A stretch of 64,000 nucleotides of DNA from Pokkaliibacter sp046614695. GTDB taxonomy: Bacteria > Pseudomonadota > Gammaproteobacteria > Pseudomonadales > Balneatricaceae. This document shows, in pieces, positions 9,374-17,496 of the stretch. The stretch spans positions 124,001-188,000 of the forward strand of contig NZ_JBKKHQ010000016.1 of assembly GCF_046614695.1 (NCBI RefSeq), given 5' to 3'. Numbering within the stretch: the first letter of the stretch is position 1; each line of letters begins with the position of its first letter. Under the pieces are notes generated by a model that was not told the origin of the DNA, did no database searches, and was given only the letters and a program-made list of their open reading frames with translations. Position numbers and translations under genes: made by a program.

Positions 9374-10738
9374 ATGCGCAGAATAACAACAAGTATTGTC
9401 ACTGGAAGTCTGGCTCTGGGGATGGCACTGGCTTCGCCGTTGGCGGCTGCCACCACGCTGGAGTTCTGGACCGCCGAGACGCAAAGCGAAAGGCTCAAGG
9501 TGATTGACGCCCTGACCACCACCTTTGAAGCGCTGAATCCGGATATCACCATCAAGGTGGTGCCGGTGGATGATGACCAGATAGCCACCCAGATGGCCGC
9601 GGCTTCTGCAGCGGGGACGTTGCCGCAGTTGGTGGAAACCAACTCCGAACAGATCATGGCCTTCGGTGAGGCCGGCATTGTTGATACCGGCCTGAATGCC
9701 AAGGTGCGTGATGCGGTGGGCACTGACCGCTTCTATGAAGGCGCCCTGAAAATGCTCTCCTCTCCCGACGAGGACGCCTACGGTATTCCCTATCACGGCT
9801 GGATTCAGGGCATCTGGTATCGCAAGGACTGGTTCAAGCAAGAAGGTCTGGAACCACCGACCACCTGGGACGCGATTCGCAAGGCTGCCAAGGTCTTCAA
9901 TAACCCCGGCAAGAACCGCTACGGCATCTTGATCGGCACCAAGGCTGAAGGTTACACCGAGCAGGTCTTTACCCAACTGGCGCTGTCCAATGGCGTGTCC
10001 GAATTTGATGACGACGGCAAGCTGGTATTCGATAGTCCCAAAACCGTTGAAACCCTGAAGTTCTACAAGGATCTGGCCCAGTACACGCCGAATGGCCCGC
10101 AATCCTGGCGCGCACGTGATTACTACCTGCAGGGCAAGATGGCGATGTTCTTCTACTCAACCTACATCATGGATGATCTGGCCCTGGCTGAAGTGGCCAA
10201 AAACTCCCTGACCTCCGAAAACTTTGCCGAACTGAAAAACGGCAGCTTTGACCCTGAGCTGGTGAAAAACACCGGCTTTGTACCGGTGATTAATCACACT
10301 CAGGATGCCAGCTACGGTGTCGTTGTCGGTCTTTCGGCGATTGATACCAAGGACGCCGCCAAAGCCAAGGCCACCGAAGCCTTTATGCAATTCCTCTATG
10401 AGCCTGCGGCGTACATCAGCTTTCTGCACATGGCACCCGGCGGCATGAATCCGATGCTGAAGGATATCGCCAAGGACAAGACCTTCCTTGATGAACCGAG
10501 CGGCACCTTCAAGCTGTTTGGCATGGAGAAGCTGCAGGAGATCTTCGAAGGTTTTGATGACATCCGCACCTTTGCGGTGGTGGATGGTCACCCTCATCCC
10601 GAAGCCGGGGAGTTCTTCGCCAAGAACATCATCCCGACCATGGTCTACAACACTGTCTTTGAAGGCGCCAAGCCTGAAGCGGCGGTGAAACAGGCGGCCA
10701 GGGAGATGCAAGACCTGCTGGATGCCAAGGGTAAATAA
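9374..10738 (+). CDS. Periplasmic sugar-binding protein of ABC transporter (family 1), probable glucosylglycerate binder
   Basis: 454 residues with a Sec signal peptide (MRRITTSIVTGSLALGMALA, cleavage near ASPLAAA) and no lipobox Cys at the cleavage point. The mature start TTLEFWTAETQSERLKVIDAL and later GIPYHGWIQGIWYRKDWF are typical of extracellular solute-binding proteins of the MalE/UgpB family. It captures the substrate in the periplasm for the MalF/MalG-like permeases and MalK-like ATPase encoded next. The glycosylglycerate assignment comes only from context: glycerate kinase and a GH13_18 sugar phosphorylase lie in the same operon. A strong stem-loop follows the stop codon. Confidence 0.88.
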   Translation: MRRITTSIVTGSLALGMALASPLAAATTLEFWTAETQSERLKVIDALTTTFEALNPDITIKVVPVDDDQIATQMAAASAAGTLPQLVETNSEQIMAFGEAGIVDTGLNAKVRDAVGTDRFYEGALKMLSSPDEDAYGIPYHGWIQGIWYRKDWFKQEGLEPPTTWDAIRKAAKVFNNPGKNRYGILIGTKAEGYTEQVFTQLALSNGVSEFDDDGKLVFDSPKTVETLKFYKDLAQYTPNGPQSWRARDYYLQGKMAMFFYSTYIMDDLALAEVAKNSLTSENFAELKNGSFDPELVKNTGFVPVINHTQDASYGVVVGLSAIDTKDAAKAKATEAFMQFLYEPAAYISFLHMAPGGMNPMLKDIAKDKTFLDEPSGTFKLFGMEKLQEIFEGFDDIRTFAVVDGHPHPEAGEFFAKNIIPTMVYNTVFEGAKPEAAVKQAAREMQDLLDAKGK

Positions 10739-10753
10739 GCGGCAAAGACCTTT

Positions 10754-10786
10754 CCCGCCAGGCGTGTCCGTCTCGCGCCTGGCGGG
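10754..10786 (+). other. Stem-loop between binding-protein and permease genes
   Basis: Perfect 11-bp arms (CCCGCCAGGCG at 10754-10764, CGCCTGGCGGG at 10776-10786) enclose an 11-nt loop 15 bp after the binding-protein stop. There is no U-run, so it is not a full terminator. It probably protects the upstream mRNA or attenuates the permease genes. Confidence 0.7.
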
Positions 10787-10824
10787 TGCCATGGATGTTG
10801 AATGACTGCTAAAAGGAATTTGCC

Positions 10825-11718
10825 ATGTCTCTTGGAGCATCACCTTCTTCGCATACCTCGGTATTGCGGCGACAGGAAGCCCGCCTCGGCTATAAGCTCA
10901 TCGCCCCGGCGATCGGCATTATCGCGTTGCTGGTGGTCTATCCCATCGCCTTCAATATTTATCTCAGCTTTTTCGATGTTGAACTGAACGGCAGCCGCAC
11001 CTTTGTCGGCTTGCAGAACTACACCAGTCTGCTGAACGACAGTGGTTTCTATCACTCGATCTGGACCTCGGTAATTTACCTGTTCGGCACGGTGATCGGC
11101 GGGACGACTCTCGGGCTGTTGGTCGCCCTGCTGATGAATCAGGAGTTCCGCTTTCGAGGCCTTGCACGGGCGCTGATTCTGCTGCCGTATTTTGCCCCGG
11201 TCATTTCGGTGGTGTTTGGCTGGCAGTTCATCTTCGACCCTGTGAACGGTATCTATAACCACCTGGTGGTGGATGTTTTCCACCTGACGGATGCCCGGGA
11301 GAACCTGATCGGCAATCCTGAAAGTGCGCTTGGCGTGGTGATTCTGTTCGATATCTGGAAGCACTTTCCCATCGCCTATCTGCTGCTTCTGGCCAAACTG
11401 CAAAGCATTCCCAAAGACCTCTACGAAGCGGCTGCCATCGATGGTGTCGGGCCGGTCGGGCGTTTCTTTGTGGTGACCTTGCCGGAGATTCGCTTTGTGC
11501 TTGGCACCGTGATCCTGCTACGGGTGATCTGGAACCTGAACCGTTTTGAGGATGTGTTCCTGCTGGCACCCAATGTGATGACGCTACCGATCTTCACCTA
11601 TTACCACGCCTTTACCGGCGTGATTGACCAGGGCCTGGCGGCTTCGGTATCCGTGCTTCAGCTCGCCGTGCTGGCGGGGCTGATCTGGTTCTATGTGCGC
11701 AAAGTCTTGAAGTGGTGA
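10825..11718 (+). CDS. Sugar ABC transporter permease (MalF-like)
   Basis: 297 residues with six predicted membrane segments, the first around LIAPAIGIIALLVVYPIAFN. The conserved cytoplasmic EAA loop (EAAAIDGVGPVGRFFVVTLPE, about 195-215) docks to the ATPase. It forms the inner-membrane channel with the MalG-like protein encoded 4 bp downstream. The ATG at 10825 is preceded by AAAGGA at a good distance. In the putative glucosylglycerate operon it carries solute delivered by the upstream binding protein. Confidence 0.9.
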   Translation: MSLGASPSSHTSVLRRQEARLGYKLIAPAIGIIALLVVYPIAFNIYLSFFDVELNGSRTFVGLQNYTSLLNDSGFYHSIWTSVIYLFGTVIGGTTLGLLVALLMNQEFRFRGLARALILLPYFAPVISVVFGWQFIFDPVNGIYNHLVVDVFHLTDARENLIGNPESALGVVILFDIWKHFPIAYLLLLAKLQSIPKDLYEAAAIDGVGPVGRFFVVTLPEIRFVLGTVILLRVIWNLNRFEDVFLLAPNVMTLPIFTYYHAFTGVIDQGLAASVSVLQLAVLAGLIWFYVRKVLKW

Positions 11719-11722
11719 GCCT

Positions 11723-12685
11723 ATGTTTGGAAAACGCACGCTAGTACAAAATATTCTGCTCTACGGCGCGGTGCTGCTGATTCTCGCATTCTGCCTGTTT
11801 CCGTTCCTGCAGATTCTCTCGACCTCCCTGAAACACCCCATCGACTGGGGCAATCCTTCGCTGATTCCGCGGGTGCTGCATCTGGATGCCTACAAGGAAT
11901 TGCTGGGGCTGAATCCGCCGCAGGAAGTGGAAGTGCCAGCCTCCATCAAACAGCTGCTGGACAACCCGGCAATTACCGAGGAAATGCGCCAGAAGATTCT
12001 GGCCAAGTTCTCCAACACGGAGAATGTCTTTCCTTTTGGCCGCTACATGCTCAATACCTTTGTCATCAGTGCGCTGACGGCACTGGTCTCGACGCTGTTG
12101 GCGGCGCTGGCTGCCTATGCGTTGGCGCGTCTGCGTTTTGCCGGACGCTCGCTGCTGTCGAATGCGGTGCTGTTTGTCTACATGGTCGGTGGTGTATTGC
12201 TGATGGTGCCGCTCTATCAAATGGCGGTGAACGTCGGACTGGCCTCGTCGGCGACGGGCACGCTGGTGTGCATCTTTCTGATTTACATCATCCAGACGCT
12301 GCCGGTGGCCATGTACATGCTCGGTAACTACTTTCGCACCATCCCGTTTTCGCTGGAGGAGGCGGCAATGATGGATGGTTGTTCGCGGGTGGAATCTTTC
12401 TTCCAGATCATCCTGCCGCTGTCACGCCCGATGCTGTTTACGGTGTTCGTGTACTGCTTTGTGATCGCCTGGAATGAGTACCTCTTTGCCTCGGTATTCC
12501 TTAAGCAGTATCAGGACTTCTACACCCTGCCGCTGGCATTGCAGACGCTCTTTACCTCCAAGAATGCGATCTGGGATCGCATCATGGCGGCGTCGATGCT
12601 GACCCTGCTCCCCGTTGTGATTGCTTTCATGCTGGCTAACCGACACATGTCCGGTGGGCTGACAGAAGGTGGTGTTAAAGGCTGA
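11723..12685 (+). CDS. Sugar ABC transporter permease (MalG-like)
   Basis: 320 residues. After the first membrane segment (ILLYGAVLLILAFCLFPF) there is an unusually long extracytoplasmic stretch, about residues 45-105, rich in charged residues (LNPPQEVEVPASIKQLL and onward). Five more segments follow, with the EAA loop EEAAMMDGCSRVESFFQIILP near 210-230. This is somewhat longer than the usual 275-300 residues because of that loop. It pairs with the MalF-like subunit. The start lies 4 bp after the previous stop, implying translational coupling. Confidence 0.9.
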   Translation: MFGKRTLVQNILLYGAVLLILAFCLFPFLQILSTSLKHPIDWGNPSLIPRVLHLDAYKELLGLNPPQEVEVPASIKQLLDNPAITEEMRQKILAKFSNTENVFPFGRYMLNTFVISALTALVSTLLAALAAYALARLRFAGRSLLSNAVLFVYMVGGVLLMVPLYQMAVNVGLASSATGTLVCIFLIYIIQTLPVAMYMLGNYFRTIPFSLEEAAMMDGCSRVESFFQIILPLSRPMLFTVFVYCFVIAWNEYLFASVFLKQYQDFYTLPLALQTLFTSKNAIWDRIMAASMLTLLPVVIAFMLANRHMSGGLTEGGVKG

Positions 12686-12711
12686 CCGGCCAAGGAAAAA
12701 GGATAACAACC

Positions 12712-13863
12712 ATGAGTTCAGTCACCCTCAAGAATGTCTGCAAATCCTATGAGGATCTGCCCATCGTCAAGAACCTCGACCTCACCATCAGGGATGGTGA
12801 GTTTGTGGTTTTAGTTGGCCCCAGCGGCTGTGGTAAAAGCACGACCCTGCGTATGGTTGCCGGGCTGGAGGAGATCACCGACGGCGAAGTGCAGGTTGGA
12901 GACACTACGGTGAATTCCCTGCCGCCACACAAGCGCAACATCGCTATGGTGTTTCAGAATTACGCGCTCTATCCGCACAAGTCCGTGCGCGAGAACATTC
13001 TCTTTGGGCTGAAAAAAGCCGGCGCCTCGCAGGAGGTGATGGCCACCAAGCTCAAGGAAGTGGCGCGAATGCTGGAGCTTGAGCCCTATCTTGAGCGCAA
13101 GCCGGCGGACCTTTCCGGCGGACAGCGCCAGCGTGTGGCGATGGGGCGGGCACTGGCGCGGGATGCCGAGGTGTATCTTTTTGATGAGCCGCTGTCGAAT
13201 CTCGATGCCAAGCTGCGCCACCACATGCGTACGGAAATCGCCCGTATTCAGGGGGAATACAACATGACGGCGATTTACGTCACCCACGATCAGGTCGAGG
13301 CCATGACCCTTGGCGACCGGGTGGTGGTCATGCGTGATGGCGTCGTTGAGCAGATCGGCACGCCGATGGAGATCTTTCTGCAGCCCGCCAATACCTTTGT
13401 GGCGACCTTTATCGGCTCGCCGGCGATGAATCTTATTGAAGCAGAAGTCACGCCTGACGGGGTGAAGGTGGGTGAAACCTTATTGGCCCTGAATCGTCTG
13501 GCCCACGCGGATTCTGCCTCATTGCAGGGCATGAAAAAGGTGCTGGTCGGCATCCGCCCGGACTTTTTTGAGGATGCACGTTTCTTGCAAGCCAGTGACA
13601 ATGAGCCACTTTTACTGGAAAACCTGCCGGTGAAGCTGGTAGAAAATCTGGGTTTTGATAAGGAATTACTGGTCGGCATCGGTGATCAGGAAGTAAAGGC
13701 GCGGCTGGATCTTCGCAGTACCGTCAAGCGCGGCCAGTCACTGACCCTTGCGGTCGACCCGAAACGTATTCTTTTGTTCTCCTGCGATGAGGCAGGGGAG
13801 AATCAGCAGCTCGCTGGCCAGGGAAGGCTCCTGAATGCCGGCGCCGTGCAGGACATGCTATGA
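12712..13863 (+). CDS. Sugar ABC transporter ATP-binding protein (MalK/UgpC-like)
   Basis: 383 residues. Walker A GPSGCGKST (about 37-45), Q-loop VFQNYALYPH, signature LSGGQRQR, Walker B VYLFDEPLSNLDAK and switch His in VTHDQ are all intact. The C-terminal third is a TOBE regulatory domain, as in MalK, UgpC and MsmK. It energises import through the two permeases encoded just upstream. Its last codons overlap the glycerate kinase start (ATGA at 13860-13863), which ties transport to catabolism in one transcript. Confidence 0.93.
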   Translation: MSSVTLKNVCKSYEDLPIVKNLDLTIRDGEFVVLVGPSGCGKSTTLRMVAGLEEITDGEVQVGDTTVNSLPPHKRNIAMVFQNYALYPHKSVRENILFGLKKAGASQEVMATKLKEVARMLELEPYLERKPADLSGGQRQRVAMGRALARDAEVYLFDEPLSNLDAKLRHHMRTEIARIQGEYNMTAIYVTHDQVEAMTLGDRVVVMRDGVVEQIGTPMEIFLQPANTFVATFIGSPAMNLIEAEVTPDGVKVGETLLALNRLAHADSASLQGMKKVLVGIRPDFFEDARFLQASDNEPLLLENLPVKLVENLGFDKELLVGIGDQEVKARLDLRSTVKRGQSLTLAVDPKRILLFSCDEAGENQQLAGQGRLLNAGAVQDML

Positions 13864-15020
13864 AGTTACTCATTGCTCCGGCCGCCTTTAAAGGGACGCT
13901 GACTGCGTTTGAAGCGGCTCAGGCCATTGAGGCCGGCTGGACGAAAGTATTTGCCCGTCATGATCTTTCCCTCTTTCCCTTTGCCAATGGTGGTGAAGGA
14001 ACTGCCGAACTGCTGACCCGCCAGCGTGGCGGTGAATTCAAAACCTATCAGGTGCGCGGCCCGCTCAACGAGCCGGTCGATGCCAGACTGGGCCTGATTG
14101 ATCACGGCCGAACGGCAGTGCTGGATGTTTCCACGGCCTCGGGCCTGCGTCTTTTGCACCCTGAACACCGGGCGCCGGTACAGGCTTCAAGCTATGGTAC
14201 CGGCGAGCTGATTCGTCATGCGCTGGATCTTGGTGTCGAGAAAATCATCGTGGGTCTGGGCGATTCCGCCACCAATGATGCCGGTGCCGGGCTGTTCATG
14301 GCGCTTGGCGGACGGCTCTTTGATGCCCACGGCAATCTGCTGGGGGATACTGCCAACGGCGGCACGATTCCGGCATTGGCGCAGGTCTTCCACGTGGATC
14401 TGGCGAATTTCGATGAGCGGATCTACCGCACCCGTTTTGAGCTGGTCTGTGATGTCAGTAATCCGATTCTCGGTTCGGACGGCGCGACCCGTGTCTATGG
14501 CCCGCAAAAGGGTATCGCTGAGGATCAGATGCCGCAGTTTGAAGCGGCGCTGACGGCCATGGCGGCGGTGCTGCACCGTGATCTTGGCATCGACATCACC
14601 CGTCGTCCCCACAGCGGGGCGGCAGGTGGTATCGGCGGCATGATGATGGCGGCCTTTCGTGCCGAGGCCTATCCCGGTGCCCGTTATGTGATGGAGCATT
14701 GTGGCCTTGAGGCGCAGCTGGCCGAAGCTGATCTGGTCATTACCGGAGAAGGGCGCTCGGATCAGCAATCGCCCCAGGAAAAAGTGCCGCTGATGGTGCT
14801 GGATGCGGCCAAGCGCATGCGCACGCCAAGCATCATGATCTCCGGTGCCATCATTAACGCCAACGAGCTGATGCTGAGCTGGCCTGCCTCGGCAATGTTT
14901 GCCTCCCTGACCGAGCTTCGCCCTTTGCCGGATGTGCTGGAATCCGCCGCAGCGGATCTGGAAATGTGTACCTATAACCTCGCCCGAACGATGAAACTCA
15001 GCCTGGAGCTAGGTCTATGA
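13860..15020 (+). CDS. Glycerate kinase (GlxK/GarK family)
   Basis: 386 residues, the usual length for class I bacterial glycerate kinases, which phosphorylate D-glycerate with ATP (2-phosphoglycerate in characterised members). Recognisable blocks are AAFKGTLTA at the N-terminus, GLGDSATNDAGAG, CDVSNPILG, GPQKG, SGAAGGIGG and ITGEGRSDQQS. Two blocks deviate from what I recall as the family norm: PFANGGEGT (usually ADGGEGT) and GRSDQQSPQEK (usually GR-hydrophobic-D-x-QT..GK). It overlaps the ATPase gene by 4 bp and the phosphorylase gene by 4 bp. In the proposed pathway it consumes the glycerate released from glucosylglycerate. Confidence 0.88.
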   Translation: MKLLIAPAAFKGTLTAFEAAQAIEAGWTKVFARHDLSLFPFANGGEGTAELLTRQRGGEFKTYQVRGPLNEPVDARLGLIDHGRTAVLDVSTASGLRLLHPEHRAPVQASSYGTGELIRHALDLGVEKIIVGLGDSATNDAGAGLFMALGGRLFDAHGNLLGDTANGGTIPALAQVFHVDLANFDERIYRTRFELVCDVSNPILGSDGATRVYGPQKGIAEDQMPQFEAALTAMAAVLHRDLGIDITRRPHSGAAGGIGGMMMAAFRAEAYPGARYVMEHCGLEAQLAEADLVITGEGRSDQQSPQEKVPLMVLDAAKRMRTPSIMISGAIINANELMLSWPASAMFASLTELRPLPDVLESAAADLEMCTYNLARTMKLSLELGL

Positions 15021-16768
15021 GCAATGCCCTGTCTCCAATCGAGACCCATCAAGCCTTTGTCGATGCGGCGCGGCCACTGCTCGCGACCCTCTATCCTGAA
15101 CGCTACGAAGCGGTGCTCAGCCGCCTGGTGAGCCGTCTTTCCGACTGGCAGCAGCGGCTGGCGGAACCTGAAGCCTGGGGGCAGGCGCGGCTGCAAACGG
15201 AAGTGACCGAAAAGGATGTGATGCTGATCACTTACGGTGACACGCTTATCAATGATGGTGAGCCGACGCTGAAAACCCTGGAGCGCTTTCTTAAGGAGTA
15301 CGTGGGTGATCTGATTCCCAATGTGCACCTGCTGCCCTGTTTTTCCTACTCCAGCGATGATGGCTTTTCCGTCATCGACTACCTGCAGATCAACCCCGTG
15401 CTGGGCGGCTGGAAGGAAGTGCATGAGCTGGCCAGCCACCACGGCCTGATGCTGGATGCGGTGGTGAACCATATCTCCCGCTGGAGTCGCTGGTTTGAAG
15501 GCTATCTGGCCGGAGAAGCGCCTTACAGTCGTTACTTTATCGAGGCTGATCCCGGTGCGGATTACTCCCAGGTGACGCGCCCTCGCACCTTGCCGCTGCT
15601 GCATCAGGTTGAGACCAGTAAAGGCCCCAGACATGTGTGGACGACGTTCAGCGCCGATCAGGTCGATCTGAACTTTGCCGAGCCGGACCTGCTGCTGGAA
15701 GTGATGGATGTGCTGCTGAGCTATGTCGACCATGGCTCGCGCTTTATCCGTCTGGATGCAGTGGGCTTTGTCTGGAAGCAGCTTGGCACCAGCTGTATGC
15801 ATTTGCCCGGCACCCATGCCATCGTCAAACTGATCCGGCTGGTGCTCAATACCATTGCGCCGGGCGCAAAAATCATTCCGGAAACCAACGTGCCCCATAA
15901 GGAGAACATCTCCTATTTTGGTGAAGGGGATGATGAAGCCGATCTGGTCTATCAGTTCACCCTGCCGCCGCTGGTGCTGCACTCCTTTGTGACCGGGCGC
16001 AGTACCGCGCTGCATCACTGGCTGGAGTCGCTGGAGCCTTGTCCCGGCAGCAGCATGTTCTTCAACTTCCTTGCCTCCCACGACGGTATCGGCATGCGTG
16101 CCACCGAAGGGCTGCTGGATGATGAAGACCGCCGCCGGTTAATGCAGCAATGCCTCGATAACGGCGGTCGTATCGGCTACAAATCCAACCCGGATGGCAC
16201 CCAGGCCCCTTATGAGCTGAACATCAGTTACATCGATGCCTTGTCGCCTCCGACGGCGAAGGTGCCGGACCGCATCAATCGGATGCTGGCAGCGCACTTT
16301 ATTCTTTTGAGTCTGCAGGGCTTACCGGCGATCTATATCCACAGCCTGTTGGGTTCGGGGTCGGATTTCCACGGCATGCATGCTTCCGGTGTTAACCGGC
16401 GGGTCAACCGCGGTAAGGTCGACTGGCGCGATGTAAAACGCGTGCTGGATGATGAGGAAACCGAGAATGCGCAGCAATTCCGGCGCCTGCTCGGGCTGAT
16501 CAGCATTCGTCGTCGTGAAGCCGCCTTCCACCCCAGTGCTGCACAGCGGGTGCTGAATCTGGATGAGCGTCTGTTTGCTCTGGAGCGCGAGTGCAAAGTC
16601 ACTGGCAGCCGCCTCTGGTGTCTGGCCAACCTCTCGGAAGAAGAGGTCAGTATTGAGCTGCCGGAAATGGCGGAGGAGCTGATTCAGGCCAGAAATCTGA
16701 GTGAGATTACCCTGGGGCCGAATCAGTATTCCTGGCTGCGTTGGAGCGAACCTGTCACGGCGGAGTAG
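15017..16768 (+). CDS. GH13_18 sugar phosphorylase, probable glucosylglycerate phosphorylase
   Basis: 583 residues of the alpha-amylase fold, sucrose-phosphorylase subfamily (GH13_18). Catalytic residues fit the family: nucleophile D247 in FIRLDAVGF, acid/base E289 in IIPETNVPH, transition-state Asp D356 in SHDG. The family phosphorolyses sucrose, sucrose-6-phosphate or glucosylglycerate. Glucosylglycerate phosphorylases have been described in Meiothermus and as E. coli YcjM. The glycerate kinase directly upstream, translationally coupled (ATGA 15017-15020), makes glucosylglycerate the best substrate: products would be alpha-glucose-1-phosphate and glycerate. Substrate is inferred from context; sucrose phosphorylase is the main alternative. 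Confidence 0.8.
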   Translation: MSNALSPIETHQAFVDAARPLLATLYPERYEAVLSRLVSRLSDWQQRLAEPEAWGQARLQTEVTEKDVMLITYGDTLINDGEPTLKTLERFLKEYVGDLIPNVHLLPCFSYSSDDGFSVIDYLQINPVLGGWKEVHELASHHGLMLDAVVNHISRWSRWFEGYLAGEAPYSRYFIEADPGADYSQVTRPRTLPLLHQVETSKGPRHVWTTFSADQVDLNFAEPDLLLEVMDVLLSYVDHGSRFIRLDAVGFVWKQLGTSCMHLPGTHAIVKLIRLVLNTIAPGAKIIPETNVPHKENISYFGEGDDEADLVYQFTLPPLVLHSFVTGRSTALHHWLESLEPCPGSSMFFNFLASHDGIGMRATEGLLDDEDRRRLMQQCLDNGGRIGYKSNPDGTQAPYELNISYIDALSPPTAKVPDRINRMLAAHFILLSLQGLPAIYIHSLLGSGSDFHGMHASGVNRRVNRGKVDWRDVKRVLDDEETENAQQFRRLLGLISIRRREAAFHPSAAQRVLNLDERLFALERECKVTGSRLWCLANLSEEEVSIELPEMAEELIQARNLSEITLGPNQYSWLRWSEPVTAE

Positions 16769-16814
16769 CCCCAAAAGCCACAGGCAATAACGTCAAATCT
16801 GACATTCAGGCCAG

Positions 16815-16838
16815 AGCCGGTAGCAGCTTGCCGGTTTT
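16815..16838 (+). terminator. Weak intrinsic terminator after phosphorylase gene
   Basis: CCGGTAG...TTGCCGG hairpin (with G-U pairs) followed by TTTT, about 45 bp after the stop at 16768. The stem is short, so efficiency is doubtful. Confidence 0.4.
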
Positions 16839-16901
16839 GCGCCTGTGACTTACTTCACCTATCCCGCCAGTTTTCCCTTTTTTACTACCGCCTGCCGTTA
16901 C

Positions 16902-16916
16902 TGCCGTTTTACGGCA
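16902..16916. promoter_or_regulatory. Palindrome TGCCGT-TTT-ACGGCA
   Basis: A perfect inverted repeat with a 3-bp centre in the 728-bp region between the phosphorylase gene and dctP, about 200 bp upstream of the sigma-54-like promoter. The distance suits an enhancer-binding-protein site, but the owner is unknown. An RNA hairpin is the alternative. Confidence 0.3.
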
Positions 16917-17109
16917 AACCCGCACTTTATCCTCTTCTGGTTGCTCAGGGCGCGTTGAGCGTTCTGCGGCGCAGATTTTTGGCGTTGGCGGAAATCCGCC
17001 ACTTGGTTGAATTGTGACTGGCGAGATTCCGCCTGTTGCGATCTATTGCGATTCGACGCTGTTTCTTACAGCCCAGCAATGGCGCGGTCTCATAAGGATT
17101 TTTTAGCCT

Positions 17110-17125
17110 TGGCATAACGGTTGCT
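17110..17125 (+). promoter_or_regulatory. Sigma-54 (RpoN) -24/-12 promoter for dctPQM
   Basis: TGGCATAACGGTTGCT matches the sigma-54 consensus TGGCACG-N4-TTGCW with GG and GC at the required spacing. It lies about 370 bp upstream of dctP, in the right direction. TRAP dicarboxylate operons are commonly driven by DctD and sigma-54, which supports the call. No dctBD pair is in the window. Confidence 0.65.
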
Positions 17126-17233
17126 TATGTAGAGACAGCGATGATGCAATGACAATAACGCCAAGACGAATGCATCCGCCTGACACCTTCCCGGGTGTTA
17201 CTCAACATGAGTTTTCAGGATGGAAAAATCCGT

Positions 17234-17252
17234 CTGTACCCTTGGGGTACAG
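17234..17252. promoter_or_regulatory. Perfect inverted repeat CTGTACCC-TTG-GGGTACAG in dctP leader
   Basis: 8-bp arms with a 3-bp centre, about 110 bp downstream of the sigma-54-like promoter, so it falls within the predicted 5' leader. It could be a DNA operator or a leader hairpin. The rest of 16769-17496 holds no convincing gene; a 68-codon frame at 17149-17355 has no ribosome site or recognisable protein. Confidence 0.4.
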
Positions 17253-17496
17253 CCCTTCGTCTAACTGGTCATTGTGTTATTTGCGCCTAGACTTTCGGGA
17301 AGACTTTTCAGTTGCGCCGCAGTGGATTCTCCCTGCTGATGCGTACTTTTACTGACAAGCCAACCGACCAGATCCTGAGTGAGGCGTGGTGTTTGCCACG
17401 GGTTTCAGGGAAATGGGTAAGAGCGTCAAAGTGTGCTTTCGCGGCCCGCCGCAAAGCTCCTTGAACAACAAATAAAATAATCGATGAGGAAGTCTT

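Noticed and set aside
14972..16081. 369-codon antisense frame across the phosphorylase gene
   Set aside because: The plus-strand frame has all catalytic residues of GH13_18; the antisense product is motif-free.
17149..17355. 68-codon frame in the dctP leader
   Set aside because: No ribosome site, unlikely composition, and it overlaps the leader palindrome.
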